Below, piece by piece: positions 41,901 to 49,232 of a stretch of DNA of 64,000 nt (the stretch's first letter is position 1; the number at the start of each line of letters is the position of its first letter). The DNA is from QQVM01 sp964544885 (GTDB lineage Bacteria; Bacteroidota; Bacteroidia; AKYH767-A; 2013-40CM-41-45), in the NCBI GenBank assembly GCA_964544885.1, contig CAZJDX010000017.1:11850-75849 (forward strand), read 5' to 3'. Position numbers and translations under genes: made by a program. The notes under the pieces are model-generated. The model worked only from the letters and a program-made list of their open reading frames with translations, made no database searches and was not told the DNA's origin.

Positions 41901-42750
41901 TGGGTAATCCGGCATTGGGATAAGCGCTGATGAAGAATGGAGCCTTTTCACTCAACTCTTCAATATAGGGTCTCATTTCCTTTGCGCCGAGTGCGCAGTT
42001 AAGTCCGATGCTCAGCAGGTTAACATGAGAGACGGAATTTAAAAAAGCTTCGACAGTCTGACCAGACAGCGTTCTGCCGCTTGCATCCGTAATGGTACCC
42101 GAGATCATCACCGGGACACTTTTCTTTATATCTCCAAAAACCGTTTCGATCGCAAAGAGGGCTGCTTTCGCATTCAGGGTATCAAAAATAGTCTCAATGA
42201 GCAGCAGATCCACACCTCCATCCAGTAATCCTCTCACCTGTTCCGCATAGGCTCCGGCAAGCTGATCGAAAGTAATTGCCCTGAAACCAGGGTCATTCAC
42301 GTCGGGTGAAAGTGAGAGGGTTCTGTTTGTCGGGCCAATGGCACCCGCGACCCAGCGCTGAACGTATTCATCGGCCGGATTTTCTTCTCTGAACTTTTGT
42401 CTTGCACGTATGGCTATTTTCGCCGATTCAAGATTCAGTTCATAGGAGAGATCTTCCATTGAATAATCCGCCAGTGAGATTCTCTGGGCATTGAAAGTAT
42501 TCGTCTCGATGATGTCGGCGCCTGCCCGGAGATATTCCAGGTGAATACTCTCAATAATGTCGGGCCGCGTGAGAGATAAAAGGTCATTGTTGCCTTTTAA
42601 AGGGTGTGCAAAGTCTTTGAACCTTTGACCACGGTAGTCAGATTCCTCCAGTCTGTAACGCTGTATCATGGTACCCATAGCGCCATCAATGACCAGAATT
42701 CTTTTCTCTAATTCCTCTCTTATGCTTTCCACTTTGTTTCCTTGTGACAT
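38914..42750 (-). CDS. metH: Cobalamin-dependent methionine synthase
   Basis: Transfers a methyl group from 5-methyltetrahydrofolate to homocysteine through methylcobalamin. It has 1278 residues, slightly long. Four modules are visible: homocysteine/Zn domain (about 1-330, with GGCCGTTPEHI near 313-323 for zinc), pterin-binding (about 355-620, NVGERTNVTGSKKF near 361), B12 cap and binding domains with the lower-ligand motif DVHDIGKNIVS (near 765), and the activation domain that binds S-adenosylmethionine (about 930-1278; EYRGIRPAPGYPAQPDH near 1196). An unusual insertion of about 45 residues, Gly/Ser/Ala-rich, sits near 1065-1108 in the activation domain. Transcription is under a SAM-I riboswitch. 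The assignment is secure. Confidence 0.98.
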   Translation of the reverse strand: MSQGNKVESIREELEKRILVIDGAMGTMIQRYRLEESDYRGQRFKDFAHPLKGNNDLLSLTRPDIIESIHLEYLRAGADIIETNTFNAQRISLADYSMEDLSYELNLESAKIAIRARQKFREENPADEYVQRWVAGAIGPTNRTLSLSPDVNDPGFRAITFDQLAGAYAEQVRGLLDGGVDLLLIETIFDTLNAKAALFAIETVFGDIKKSVPVMISGTITDASGRTLSGQTVEAFLNSVSHVNLLSIGLNCALGAKEMRPYIEELSEKAPFFISAYPNAGLPNQFGEYDESPHDMGHHIEDFLKSGFLNIVGGCCGTTPEHIAHIAGIARSVSPRKIPKTEPFLRISGLEALTLRPDSNFMNVGERTNVTGSKKFLRLIREENYEEALSVARDQAEGGAQVIDVNMDEGMLDSEVAMTKFLNMLAVEPDIARLPVMIDSSKFSVIEAGLKCTQGKSIVNSISLKEGEDEFLRQARIVKKYGAAVIVMAFDERGQADSYERRIEICERAYRLLTERAGFPPQDIIFDPNIFPVATGMEEHRRNALDYFEATTWIKKNLPLAKVSGGVSNVSFSFRGNDTVREAIHSAFLFHGVKAGMDMGIVNPGQLQVYDEIPEFLLGLVEDVLLDRNPDATEKLLQYAETLKGSSRKKEEKDAEWRKSPVEERLAHALVKGITDFIEADLEEARPSFSQTLQIIEGPLMKGMNIVGDLFGAGKMFLPQVVKSARVMKKAVAYLEPYLNAEKLQLKEKGQDQKRQNAGKILMATVKGDVHDIGKNIVSVVLACNNYEIVDLGVMVPADKILAAAKAHKVDAIGVSGLITPSLDEMVHLAKEMQREGFNIPLLIGGATTSKVHTAVKIDPHYTQPVIHVNDASRCVSVVSSLLSEEGRADFIRKNEAENERIRSQHSKSVSSSKFIPLELAQRRAFATDWKNIRLSIPARTGNFVFSDYPLDEIAEYIDWTPFFHSWELKGSYPKILDDPQRGQEAAKLFTDAQAMLKRVINEKWLMANAVVGIYPALSSGDDIEVYEPAQNDHGLKRICTFHSLRQQTQKPEGESNLALADFILPKALHLANQSRVELHSVEAAQAVAGGSGISGSSGQVPAAQVNETDHIGAFALSTGHGIEKWLEKFEQEHDDYSSIMLKALADRLAEAFAELLHEKVRKEIWGYEANESLSKEQLIREEYRGIRPAPGYPAQPDHTEKKTIWALLDVEKNTGIKLTESLAMYPTAAVCGLYFSHPDSRYFGLGKIQKDQVNDYAQRKGMSLEEVERWLSPVLAY

Positions 42751-42794
42751 ATATACAGTTTGATCTTAGTTGCCGGCTTACTTTGTGGCTTATC

Positions 42795-42829
42795 AAAAAA
42801 AAATCCCCCCTGATAAGTCAAGGGAGATT
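42795..42829 (-). terminator. Regulated terminator of the metH riboswitch
   Basis: On the minus strand, a 12-bp stem AATCTCCCTTGA (42829-42818) / TCAGGGGGGATT (42813-42802) with loop CTTA, followed by nine T. Two pairs are G-T. The upstream arm plus loop contains TGACTTATC, which is the exact complement of the riboswitch P1 3' strand, so the stem can be replaced by an antiterminator. Confidence 0.92.
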
Positions 42830-42862
42830 ATATATACCATGAAAGGCCGAACATCTCTATGA

Positions 42863-43002
42863 CTTATCTTTCATTCCTGAAGAATGAGCGAGTTGGCACC
42901 TTCTTTTATAATCGAGCGGAAACGCTGGTCATTCAGCGGATTCTTTACGATAAGGGTTGCCAAGGTTTCACAGGGCGCAATCCCTCCACCTTTCTTGATA
43001 AG
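42863..43002 (-). promoter_or_regulatory. SAM-I riboswitch (S-box) controlling metH
   Basis: Read on the minus strand, the leader carries the S-box core in order: P1 CTTATCAAG, then AAAGGTGGAGGGATTGCGCC, then CTGTGAAACCTTGGCAACCC, then a P3 hairpin (CGCTG/CAGCG), then AGGTGCCAACTCG, a P4 hairpin (CATTC/GAATG) and the closing P1 strand AAAGATAAG at 42863-42868. These are the conserved bases that bind S-adenosylmethionine. GATAAGTCA (42868-42860) can pair either with the 5' P1 strand when ligand is bound, or with TGACTTATC in the terminator. High SAM should therefore stop transcription before metH; low SAM allows it. Confidence 0.95.
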
Positions 43003-43038
43003 CGGGTCCGTTAAACGGACTATTTAAAAGAACTTCAG
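43003..43038 (-). other. Small hairpin in the metH leader 5' of the riboswitch
   Basis: GTCCG (minus strand of 43016-43020) pairs with CGGAC (43006-43010) around TTTAA, between the promoter and the aptamer. Only five pairs; it may protect the 5' end or isolate the aptamer. The role is unknown. Confidence 0.4.
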
Positions 43039-43068
43039 CAAAGATACAAAAAAGAGAATCGCAAGCAA
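43039..43068 (-). promoter_or_regulatory. Promoter of the metH leader: TTG-N19-TATCTTTG
   Basis: On the minus strand, ATTG (TTG at plus 43066-43068) precedes TATCTTTG (43039-43046) by exactly 19 nt. It has the same -7 sequence and spacing as the rplU promoter. Transcription would start near 43032 and run through the riboswitch for about 280 nt before metH. Confidence 0.78.
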
Positions 43069-43087
43069 TAATTTATTACCGGAAAGC

Positions 43088-43118
43088 AAAAAAGCCCCGC
43101 CGGTATGGCGAGGCTTTT
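43088..43118 (-). terminator. Intrinsic terminator downstream of the T9SS protein gene
   Basis: Stem AAAAGCCCCGCC (43090-43101) with GGCGAGGCTTTT (43107-43118), 12 pairs including one G-T, 5-base loop, and a T-run on the minus strand (plus A-run 43088-43093). It lies 18 bases after the stop at 43136 and insulates the metH promoter. Confidence 0.9.
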
Positions 43119-43135
43119 GCCAATGATCACTGATT

Positions 43136-44731
43136 CTATCTTGTCAGGATGAATCGCAGTGCGCTATACTGATCCTCAGACTGGATCCGGATGAAATAAA
43201 TTCCATCCGGATGAGAACTCAGATCAAGATTCGTACTAAAGACATTATGTACTTCACGCTGATCAATAAGTCTGCCCTGATGATCGAATACTGAAATCTC
43301 CGCTGTAGCTACCGTATTTTCAAAGAAGATATAGGCAAGTCCTGTTCCCGGATTTGGATAAATACTGGCGCCTTCGGTCTCAAGTTTCTGAACTCCGACA
43401 TTGAAATCAAGGCCGACGGCATAATCTTCCGACTCTCCGGAAAAGAATTCAAGGCAGGAGCTTGTCGAATCATTCTGGTTTCCCACTAACCTGGCTCTTA
43501 CCCTCATTCTTGTGGCTCCTGAGGAAGCTGAATTGGGAATAAGCCAGTTAACGGTATTGGCAACATTGGCCACTGAAGTAGTACAAACCTGTATCCATTC
43601 ACCGGGCTCAAAACCTCCGTTCATATCAAAGTCGATCCAGATGGAAACAATATTATTATCATCGGTGGTTACGCTGAAGTCATAAGCCGTACCCCGGACG
43701 AGGTTGGCAGAAGTGGTAGGGCTGACAGGCCATATGGAAAATCCGAAACTTGTAAGTTCATCGCAGGCAGAAGAGTTGTTCAAACCGGTTCCTGCAATGC
43801 TTACATTAGTAATATTTCCTGTCACGCCAACACAGGTGATGGTGGTTGCTTCACAATAGCATCCATTCGAAGGATTCATAATCACCTGCACCGCAACTGA
43901 GGTGTCAGATACGCCTGTACAGGTAACAATGCATTGATAGTAGGTAGCGCTTGCCTGTGTTGTTAAATAGGTACTGGAAGTTGCTCCTGTGATATCCGAC
44001 CAGGTTGATCCGTCGGGTGAACTTTGCCACTGGTAAGTGAGGTCAATGCCGATATCCGCTCCAATCAGTGACAAGGTGAAGTCGTCGCTCGGGCATACTG
44101 AAAGATCTGTGGAACTTGCCGCTCCGGCTTCCGGTGGCGAGGTGCAATTGGCATAAGCAATTACCTGTACATTATCCAAAGCCCACCACCAGTCATAGTC
44201 TCCTGTCCATGTAAACCGGACCAGCAAACTGCTTGAACCTATGGCCGCTGACAGATTGTAGGTTGAATGCACAGCGGTAGGATAACCATAATCAAGGGAG
44301 TCGTAAACTACGGTAACCCAGTTAAGTCCGCCATCGGTTGAATATTCAATGTGTCGCTTTGCCTCCCCGGTCGGAGGTGCCAGCGACCTGAACTGTTCAT
44401 CCAATTCAAGGTACAAAGTGGTAGTGACCGTTGAAATGTCGATGGATGGAGTAGTGAGTGATGCCAGCTCGAGAATACTGTCATTAGTGAGCAGTTCATC
44501 ACTGTCGAAGATAGCGAAATTAGCATCGAAGCCCGCTCCGGTAATTACCCTTGCATAAGGATTATTGAACAGCCATAAATTGGCGGCAGGCAAGCCCAGA
44601 CTGTCATTCGTCCATCCGGCAGGAAGAGTCGCGGAAGAAAAATTTTCCGTAAATAAAACCTGCGCCTTTGAAGCGCCGGTCATGACCAACATTAAACAAA
44701 CTGTAGCGAAGAGAAGTAGTTTTTTGTTCAT
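43136..44731 (-). CDS. T9SS-secreted protein with GEVDS-type and Ig-like domains
   Basis: A 531-residue secreted protein. Signal peptide about 1-23. Residues 24-195 look like a choice-of-anchor/MAM-type jelly-roll domain (FTENFSSATLPAGW, then TWTGDYDWWWALDNVQV). About 197-290 is Ig-like (YQWQSSPDGSTWSDITGA). About 295-445 is a GEVDS-type domain (IWIDFDMNGGFEPGEWIQV, then FFSGESEDYAVGLD). The final 80 residues are a type A T9SS sorting domain (GASIYPNPGTGLAYIFFENT through GIYFIRIQSEDQ). It is exported by the Sec system and then T9SS to the surface or medium. No catalytic motif is visible, so adhesion or binding is plausible. It lies 19 bases after trhO. Confidence 0.9.
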   Translation of the reverse strand: MNKKLLLFATVCLMLVMTGASKAQVLFTENFSSATLPAGWTNDSLGLPAANLWLFNNPYARVITGAGFDANFAIFDSDELLTNDSILELASLTTPSIDISTVTTTLYLELDEQFRSLAPPTGEAKRHIEYSTDGGLNWVTVVYDSLDYGYPTAVHSTYNLSAAIGSSSLLVRFTWTGDYDWWWALDNVQVIAYANCTSPPEAGAASSTDLSVCPSDDFTLSLIGADIGIDLTYQWQSSPDGSTWSDITGATSSTYLTTQASATYYQCIVTCTGVSDTSVAVQVIMNPSNGCYCEATTITCVGVTGNITNVSIAGTGLNNSSACDELTSFGFSIWPVSPTTSANLVRGTAYDFSVTTDDNNIVSIWIDFDMNGGFEPGEWIQVCTTSVANVANTVNWLIPNSASSGATRMRVRARLVGNQNDSTSSCLEFFSGESEDYAVGLDFNVGVQKLETEGASIYPNPGTGLAYIFFENTVATAEISVFDHQGRLIDQREVHNVFSTNLDLSSHPDGIYFIRIQSEDQYSALRFILTR

Positions 44732-44750
44732 GGTTGTAGGGTTTAAATGG

Positions 44751-45803
44751 TTAAGTGTTACGGTTCATGCTGATAATATCCTTTAAATTTGGTCTCAATC
44801 GACTTTTAAAAATATTCCTGACCGATTCTGCCTGCACTGACTTACGGTATTTCCGTTGGCTTTCGACCGGCAAGGCAACAATTTCCATACAGGAAGGTGT
44901 ACAGCAGCCATTCATTTTCTCCGCGCACTTTTCGCATTGAATAAATAAAAGATGGCAGGAGTCATTGGCGCAATTGACATGTCTGTCGGAAAGTTCACCG
45001 CACTGATGACATTTGCTGATGATCTCTCCGCTGATCCTTTCGCCCAGGCGGTTATCGAAGACGAAATTCTTTCCAATGAATTTATTCTCCAGCGTTTCCG
45101 CCTTCACTTGCCGGGTATAGTGTATGATACCCCCGTTAAGCTGGTTGACGTCTTCAAATCCATGATGACGGAAATAAGCGCTTGCTTTCTCGCAGCGGAT
45201 GCCACCCGTGCAGTAAAGAAGGATTTTTTTGTCTTTTTTATCACCAAGGATATCAAGTACCATGGGCAACTCCTGACGAAAAGTGTCGGACTCCGGCAGG
45301 ATGGCGCCTTTAAAATGTCCCACTTCACTTTCATAATGGTTGCGCATGTCAACGACAATGCTGTCGGGATCTTCCATTGCCTCGTTAAACTCCCTGGCGG
45401 AGAGATGCCGTCCCACATTGGTCACGTCAAAGCTGTCATCATCCAATCCGTCAGCTACAATTTTGGTTCTGTTCCTTACGATGAGTTTGTAAAAAGACTT
45501 ACCGTCATCTTCCACCGCGATCTTCAGATCAATGCCGGCAAAATGAACCGAGTCGTTCAACCATGTCATGAATTTATCCCATGCCGGCTCAGGTACCGAG
45601 ATCTGCGCATTGATACCTTCGGTGGCCAGATAGATTCTTCCCAGCACACCGATAGAATCCAGTTCACGGTAGATCCGGTCCCTGAGTTCGGGTAATGAGG
45701 AAAGACGAACATAGCGATAGAATGAAAGAGTGATCCGGCGGAAGGGTTCCTGTTCCAACTTTCTTTTAAGGGTTTCCTTGTCGTATTTATTGTGGAGGCG
45801 CAT
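44751..45803 (-). CDS. trhO: tRNA uridine(34) hydroxylase TrhO (rhodanese-domain)
   Basis: A 350-residue enzyme of the TrhO/YceA family, which makes 5-hydroxyuridine at the wobble position of tRNA with O2. It has an N-terminal UPF0176 acylphosphatase-like domain (YLATEGINAQISVPEPAWDK, about 60-79), then a rhodanese domain with active-site loop CTGGIRC (about residue 195). A C-terminal cysteine cluster follows (CHQC, CANDSCH, CEKC, GCCTPSC, about 260-310). ATG at 45803 fits homologues; the upstream extension to 45827 would precede the promoter box. The TATCTTTG box ends 6 nt before this ATG. The assignment is strong. Confidence 0.93.
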   Translation of the reverse strand: MRLHNKYDKETLKRKLEQEPFRRITLSFYRYVRLSSLPELRDRIYRELDSIGVLGRIYLATEGINAQISVPEPAWDKFMTWLNDSVHFAGIDLKIAVEDDGKSFYKLIVRNRTKIVADGLDDDSFDVTNVGRHLSAREFNEAMEDPDSIVVDMRNHYESEVGHFKGAILPESDTFRQELPMVLDILGDKKDKKILLYCTGGIRCEKASAYFRHHGFEDVNQLNGGIIHYTRQVKAETLENKFIGKNFVFDNRLGERISGEIISKCHQCGELSDRHVNCANDSCHLLFIQCEKCAEKMNGCCTPSCMEIVALPVESQRKYRKSVQAESVRNIFKSRLRPNLKDIISMNRNT

Positions 45804-45809
45804 AATCAC

Positions 45810-45817
45810 CAAAGATA
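45810..45817 (-). promoter_or_regulatory. -7 promoter box (TATCTTTG) abutting trhO
   Basis: Exact match and identical to the rplU and metH -7 boxes. It ends 6 nt before the trhO ATG (minus strand), so the transcript would start at or next to the start codon. A T-rich stretch occurs at the -33 position. Confidence 0.55.
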
Positions 45818-45865
45818 AAAAATCCAAGAATCCGGAAAAATCAGATTTTATTCTGAAAACAGCCT

Positions 45866-46096
45866 TTACTCAGACTTACGGTTCTTCCACCAGTAAAAGG
45901 CGCCAATGGCACCAATGAGGTATGGAACTGCCAGGAGGTATAAAATACCTGAATTCAGCGACCGGCCAACCTTATTGCTGTGGCTCTCGTGGTTGGTCTC
46001 CGCTACCCTGCGGCACATGGAACACTGGGCAGAGGCTGGTAATGTCCCCAGGGCCAGCAACAACAAGGTGTATAAAAAGAGAATCGCTTTTTTCAA
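45866..46096 (-). CDS. Small exported membrane protein with CxxC motif in the oxidase cluster
   Basis: 76 residues. A signal peptide (KAILFLYTLLLLALGTLPAS) is followed directly by AQCSMCRRVAETN with a C-S-M-C motif, and then one membrane helix (YLLAVPYLIGAIGAFYWW) and a basic end. I chose a TTG start at 46096, two bases after the DUF420 stop codon; the longer frame to 46180 lies inside that gene. Its position after SCO and DUF420 suggests a role in assembling cytochrome oxidase. The CxxC could bind copper or exchange disulfides, which is inference. Confidence 0.72.
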   Translation of the reverse strand: MKKAILFLYTLLLLALGTLPASAQCSMCRRVAETNHESHSNKVGRSLNSGILYLLAVPYLIGAIGAFYWWKNRKSE

Positions 46097-46098
46097 GT

Positions 46099-46632
46099 TC
46101 AGTACCTGTAGTAAGGTGATATCATCAGGTAAACAATCACACCGCTGATTGTAACATAAATCCATACAGGGAAAGACCAACGGACAATTTTACGGTGAGC
46201 CTGTACCTGATTTGTCAAACCACGATACAAAGATATTAAAACCAGGGGTAATACAAGGGTGGCCAGGATGATATGGGTGAGCAGAATGAACAGGTAAAAC
46301 GGACGCATCGGATTGTCGGCCGGATACCTTGTTTCCACTCCAAACGAATGAAAAGTGACATAACTCAGGAGAAATACAGTGGAAAGTATGCAGGCGGTGA
46401 GGTTGAGGCGCTTGTGGATGTTCACTTTTTTGCGTCTGATGAAATAATAAGAAATCAGCAGCAGGATCGTGGTGATCGCGTTCAGTGAGGCATTAAAGGC
46501 CGGAAGTTTTTTCGCCCATCCAGGTATGGACTCGGCTTTTGGAACGCTTCCCAGGTACAGCACAAGCAGGAAGACGGCAGCGGAAATAATCCAGATCAGC
46601 CGGAGATACAACTTATTCTTATCAGAAAACAT
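46099..46632 (-). CDS. DUF420 membrane protein (CtaM-like oxidase assembly factor)
   Basis: A 177-residue protein with five predicted membrane helices (about 10-30, 43-63, 78-98, 113-135 and 155-172). LLISYYFIRRKKVNIHKRLN and HIILATLVLPLVLISLYRGL are typical of DUF420. The CtaM/YozB members in Firmicutes are needed for heme-copper oxidase assembly, and the conserved histidines suggest heme or copper handling. It is encoded 42 bases after SCO and directly before the CxxC protein. The family call is firm; the exact role is inferred. Confidence 0.88.
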   Translation of the reverse strand: MFSDKNKLYLRLIWIISAAVFLLVLYLGSVPKAESIPGWAKKLPAFNASLNAITTILLLISYYFIRRKKVNIHKRLNLTACILSTVFLLSYVTFHSFGVETRYPADNPMRPFYLFILLTHIILATLVLPLVLISLYRGLTNQVQAHRKIVRWSFPVWIYVTISGVIVYLMISPYYRY

Positions 46633-46674
46633 TCGTTTTAGTATATATATAGAGTTATAAGAAGTAAATCCGCA

Positions 46675-47334
46675 TCAGTTCTTCCTCTCCTCCTCAAACC
46701 TCAGCAATTTTATCTTTTCGAACAACGAATCCACTTCGAGATGTGAAGTGCCGTCAACCATCGCCCTTATCCTTCTTTGCTTGTCCAGGAGTATAAGGTC
46801 CTGACTGTGAAAAAAGTCATCAGCACCTTCCACCTTTGCTGCAGAGACCAGGAATCCTTCTCTCGCGAGTTCATAGATTGAATCTTTGTCTCCGGTAAGG
46901 AACCACCACCTTGAATTGTCAGCACCAGCTGCTTTTGCATAGGATGCCAGTACAGGAACAGAATCATTTTCAGGATCAATCGTGATGGAAAGCAGCTGCA
47001 CATCCTTATCCGATCCGGTCTTGCTCTGAAGACGGGCCATCTGGCTTGTCATGTCCGGACAAACCGTTTTACACGTGCTGAAGAAAAAATTAGCGACGAT
47101 CATCTTACCTTCAAGGTCTTTGTCAGTTACCGTCCGCCCTTCCTGATTGACAAGAGAGAATGAACCCAGCTTATGATAGGAAGTGTCGCCACCGGCACTG
47201 ATGGTAACAGGGCCAAAGTAAGGAAGGGTTCTGAAATGATTCTTCCCTGTTATCAGGACAAGCCAGAATGCAACAGGGAAGAGGATGATCAGAAACGGAA
47301 TGACTACCTTTTTCCAGGCAGGTTTACTCATCAT
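46675..47334 (-). CDS. SCO1/SenC-family copper chaperone
   Basis: A 219-residue protein with an N-terminal membrane anchor (about 8-28) and a periplasmic thioredoxin-like domain. The copper-binding motif CKTVC is near residue 87 (FFFSTCKTVCPDMTSQMARL), with the distal His in DDFFHSQDLILLD near 177. SCO proteins deliver copper to the CuA site of oxidase subunit II. It lies 8 bases after subunit IV. The assignment is secure. Confidence 0.94.
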   Translation of the reverse strand: MMSKPAWKKVVIPFLIILFPVAFWLVLITGKNHFRTLPYFGPVTISAGGDTSYHKLGSFSLVNQEGRTVTDKDLEGKMIVANFFFSTCKTVCPDMTSQMARLQSKTGSDKDVQLLSITIDPENDSVPVLASYAKAAGADNSRWWFLTGDKDSIYELAREGFLVSAAKVEGADDFFHSQDLILLDKQRRIRAMVDGTSHLEVDSLFEKIKLLRFEEERKN

Positions 47335-47342
47335 GCTGAATA

Positions 47343-47681
47343 TTAACCGGGAATCAGTCCCAGCATGGTACCTTCATACAGACAGATGAAGATCAGGTAC
47401 ACAATGAGTACAAAGGGAAGAAGGACGCTCCACTGGAATGGAATCACCTCAAACTTGAGGTGCATGAAATACCCGACGATATAATAAGCCTTTACAATGG
47501 TAAGCACCACGAAGGTCCAGATCAGAATGGTATGAGGTATGGCTGTAAAAGAGATGCCTACTTCAAAAAGGGTAACACCCAAAAGGATCCAGAACACCTT
47601 CCAGATCATTTTTGTATTTAATGCGCTGTGTGCTTTCTCTTCGCTTTCGTGAGAGACAACTTCGTGATGGATATCAGACAT
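47343..47681 (-). CDS. Cytochrome c oxidase subunit IV family protein
   Basis: A 112-residue membrane protein with three helices (about 26-46, 53-73 and 82-105). It has the small-subunit pattern KMIWKVFWILLGVTLFEVGI, then TIVKAYYIVGYFMHLKFE, typical of subunit IV of caa3-type oxidases. It stabilises the oxidase complex in the inner membrane. It lies 28 bases after the second subunit III gene. Confidence 0.9.
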   Translation of the reverse strand: MSDIHHEVVSHESEEKAHSALNTKMIWKVFWILLGVTLFEVGISFTAIPHTILIWTFVVLTIVKAYYIVGYFMHLKFEVIPFQWSVLLPFVLIVYLIFICLYEGTMLGLIPG

Positions 47682-47709
47682 GTTTTAAGCTTTTTTGACA
47701 GGTGTTAAA

Positions 47710-48522
47710 TCAAACGAGATAGAAGAAGGTAAAGACGAATACCCAGACGAGGTCAACGAAGTGCCAATACAGACCTACCTTCTCAACCAGTTCATAATCT
47801 TTTTTCCGGTCGAGAAAGCCCTGATAGACCAGGATAAAGACAATAATATTGATGACGACTCCGCTAAAGACGTGGAAGCCGTGAAATCCGGTGATGAAGA
47901 AGAAGAAGTTTCCAAAAAGAGGAACGTTTCCGTATTCATTCTCCGTCAGGTTGGCTCCTTTGATGTTCTTAACGGCTGTAGCCTTCAGGGCTTCGGCTTC
48001 CGCACCTTCCACTACCGTCCTGTCATGAAATTTCAGGACACCGGGTTCAAGATAATCGGTGCGGGCAAAGCGTCCGTCAGCCAGGATATAAGATCCTTCC
48101 GGAGAACCTTTAATAAAGTGGTACCACTCCCAGGCCTGGGAGCCAAGGAACAAAAATCCGCCAACGATGGTCCAGCCGAGCCATTTCAATACCGACTTTC
48201 TCTTCATACTGTGTCCGGCATCCACGGCGAGTACCATGGTAACAGAGGACATGATGAGAATAAAGGTCATCAGACCTACGTACATCAAGGGTACATGGGC
48301 ATGAATGAAAGGGAAGTGCGTGAACACATCGCCCGGCCTGGGCCAGATCTCCGGAAACCGGTGACGCATGGCGCCGTAGGCGATCAGCAGGCTGGAGAAG
48401 GTAAAGGCATCGGATATGAGAAATATCCACATATAAAGTTTTCCCCAACGCATGGAGAAGGGAGCATTCCCTCCGCCCCAAACCTTATTGCCAGATGATG
48501 TTACAGCTGATTGATTTGCCAT
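47710..48522 (-). CDS. Cytochrome c oxidase subunit III (second copy)
   Basis: A 270-residue membrane protein of the heme-copper oxidase subunit III family. Helices include KLYMWIFLISDAFTFSSLLI (about 28-47), LMYVGLMTFILIMSSVTMVL (about 79-98) and the C-terminal HVFSGVVINIIVFIL, then VGLYWHFVDLVWVFVFTFFY, the family hallmark. A polar insertion of about 60 residues at 140-200 separates the helices. Two different subunit III genes in tandem are common in Bacteroidota caa3-type clusters. Confidence 0.92.
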   Translation of the reverse strand: MANQSAVTSSGNKVWGGGNAPFSMRWGKLYMWIFLISDAFTFSSLLIAYGAMRHRFPEIWPRPGDVFTHFPFIHAHVPLMYVGLMTFILIMSSVTMVLAVDAGHSMKRKSVLKWLGWTIVGGFLFLGSQAWEWYHFIKGSPEGSYILADGRFARTDYLEPGVLKFHDRTVVEGAEAEALKATAVKNIKGANLTENEYGNVPLFGNFFFFITGFHGFHVFSGVVINIIVFILVYQGFLDRKKDYELVEKVGLYWHFVDLVWVFVFTFFYLV

Positions 48523-48572
48523 GAATTAAAAATCTATTGTGTTGATACGTTTTTGTGTGTGACAGGTTCTTT

Positions 48573-49226
48573 TTACCGGATGTAAAGTAAAAAGAAAAAT
48601 AAATACAGCCATAAGCCTCCCATGAAATGCCAGTATATTGTACACATTTTCACGCCGTTGAATTGAGTAGAAGAGTATTTCCCGGCTGCTGCGCGTGAAA
48701 GTACAATAAATAATGCAAGTAATCCCGCCAGCAAATGCAGCACATGTAAACCAGTAATTACATATAAGAATGAACCGGCAACATTTCCGGCCTCACCCGC
48801 CTGCTCTGCTGTTTCAGTACCTGATGGTATATAAGTATAGTCTGCTTTGACATCCTTGATTTTTCCGGTAAAGGCTATGCCCTGATTAAAGAGTTCAGAC
48901 CAGGCGATATACTGGCTCACCATGAAAGCGATTCCCATCAGGGCGGTGAGGATAAGCGCGGTCATCGTGTTTTTCAACTGATCTTTTCTGACCGCATTCA
49001 GCGCCAGTTGCATTGGAATACTGCTCAATACAATGATAAGGGTACTGATCCAGAAAGTCTGAGGCAAGGCAAACTCCACCCATTTTCCTTCTCCCTGTCT
49101 TACTATATAACCCGAAGTCAATCCGGCGAACAGCATCACAATGCTGATGATCGCCATGAAGACCAGCCCTCGCTTTGCCTGCTGTGAATTCTCCTTTGTT
49201 TTATTTCCTTGCATCGCCAGTTCCAT
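48573..49226 (-). CDS. Cytochrome c oxidase subunit III (first copy)
   Basis: A 217-residue membrane protein of the same family as the next gene but shorter and divergent. Hydrophobic helices begin at RGLVFMAIISIVMLFAGLTS (about 19-38) and end with VKMCTIYWHFMGGLWLYLFF (about 191-210). LYVITGLHVLHLLAGLLALF (about 152-171) is the conserved His-containing helix. It lies 6 bases after heme O synthase. Subunits I and II are absent from the window. Confidence 0.91.
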   Translation of the reverse strand: MELAMQGNKTKENSQQAKRGLVFMAIISIVMLFAGLTSGYIVRQGEGKWVEFALPQTFWISTLIIVLSSIPMQLALNAVRKDQLKNTMTALILTALMGIAFMVSQYIAWSELFNQGIAFTGKIKDVKADYTYIPSGTETAEQAGEAGNVAGSFLYVITGLHVLHLLAGLLALFIVLSRAAAGKYSSTQFNGVKMCTIYWHFMGGLWLYLFFFLLYIR

Positions 49227-49232
49227 ATATCA

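Noticed and set aside
42795..43002. Cobalamin riboswitch upstream of metH
   Set aside because: No B12-box sequence is seen; the conserved bases match the SAM-I class instead.
44952..45695. 247-codon open frame on the plus strand
   Set aside because: Antisense to trhO, whose motifs are intact; no recognisable protein.
47695..48498. 267-codon open frame on the plus strand
   Set aside because: It is antisense to the clear oxidase subunit III gene, with a highly charged, family-less translation.
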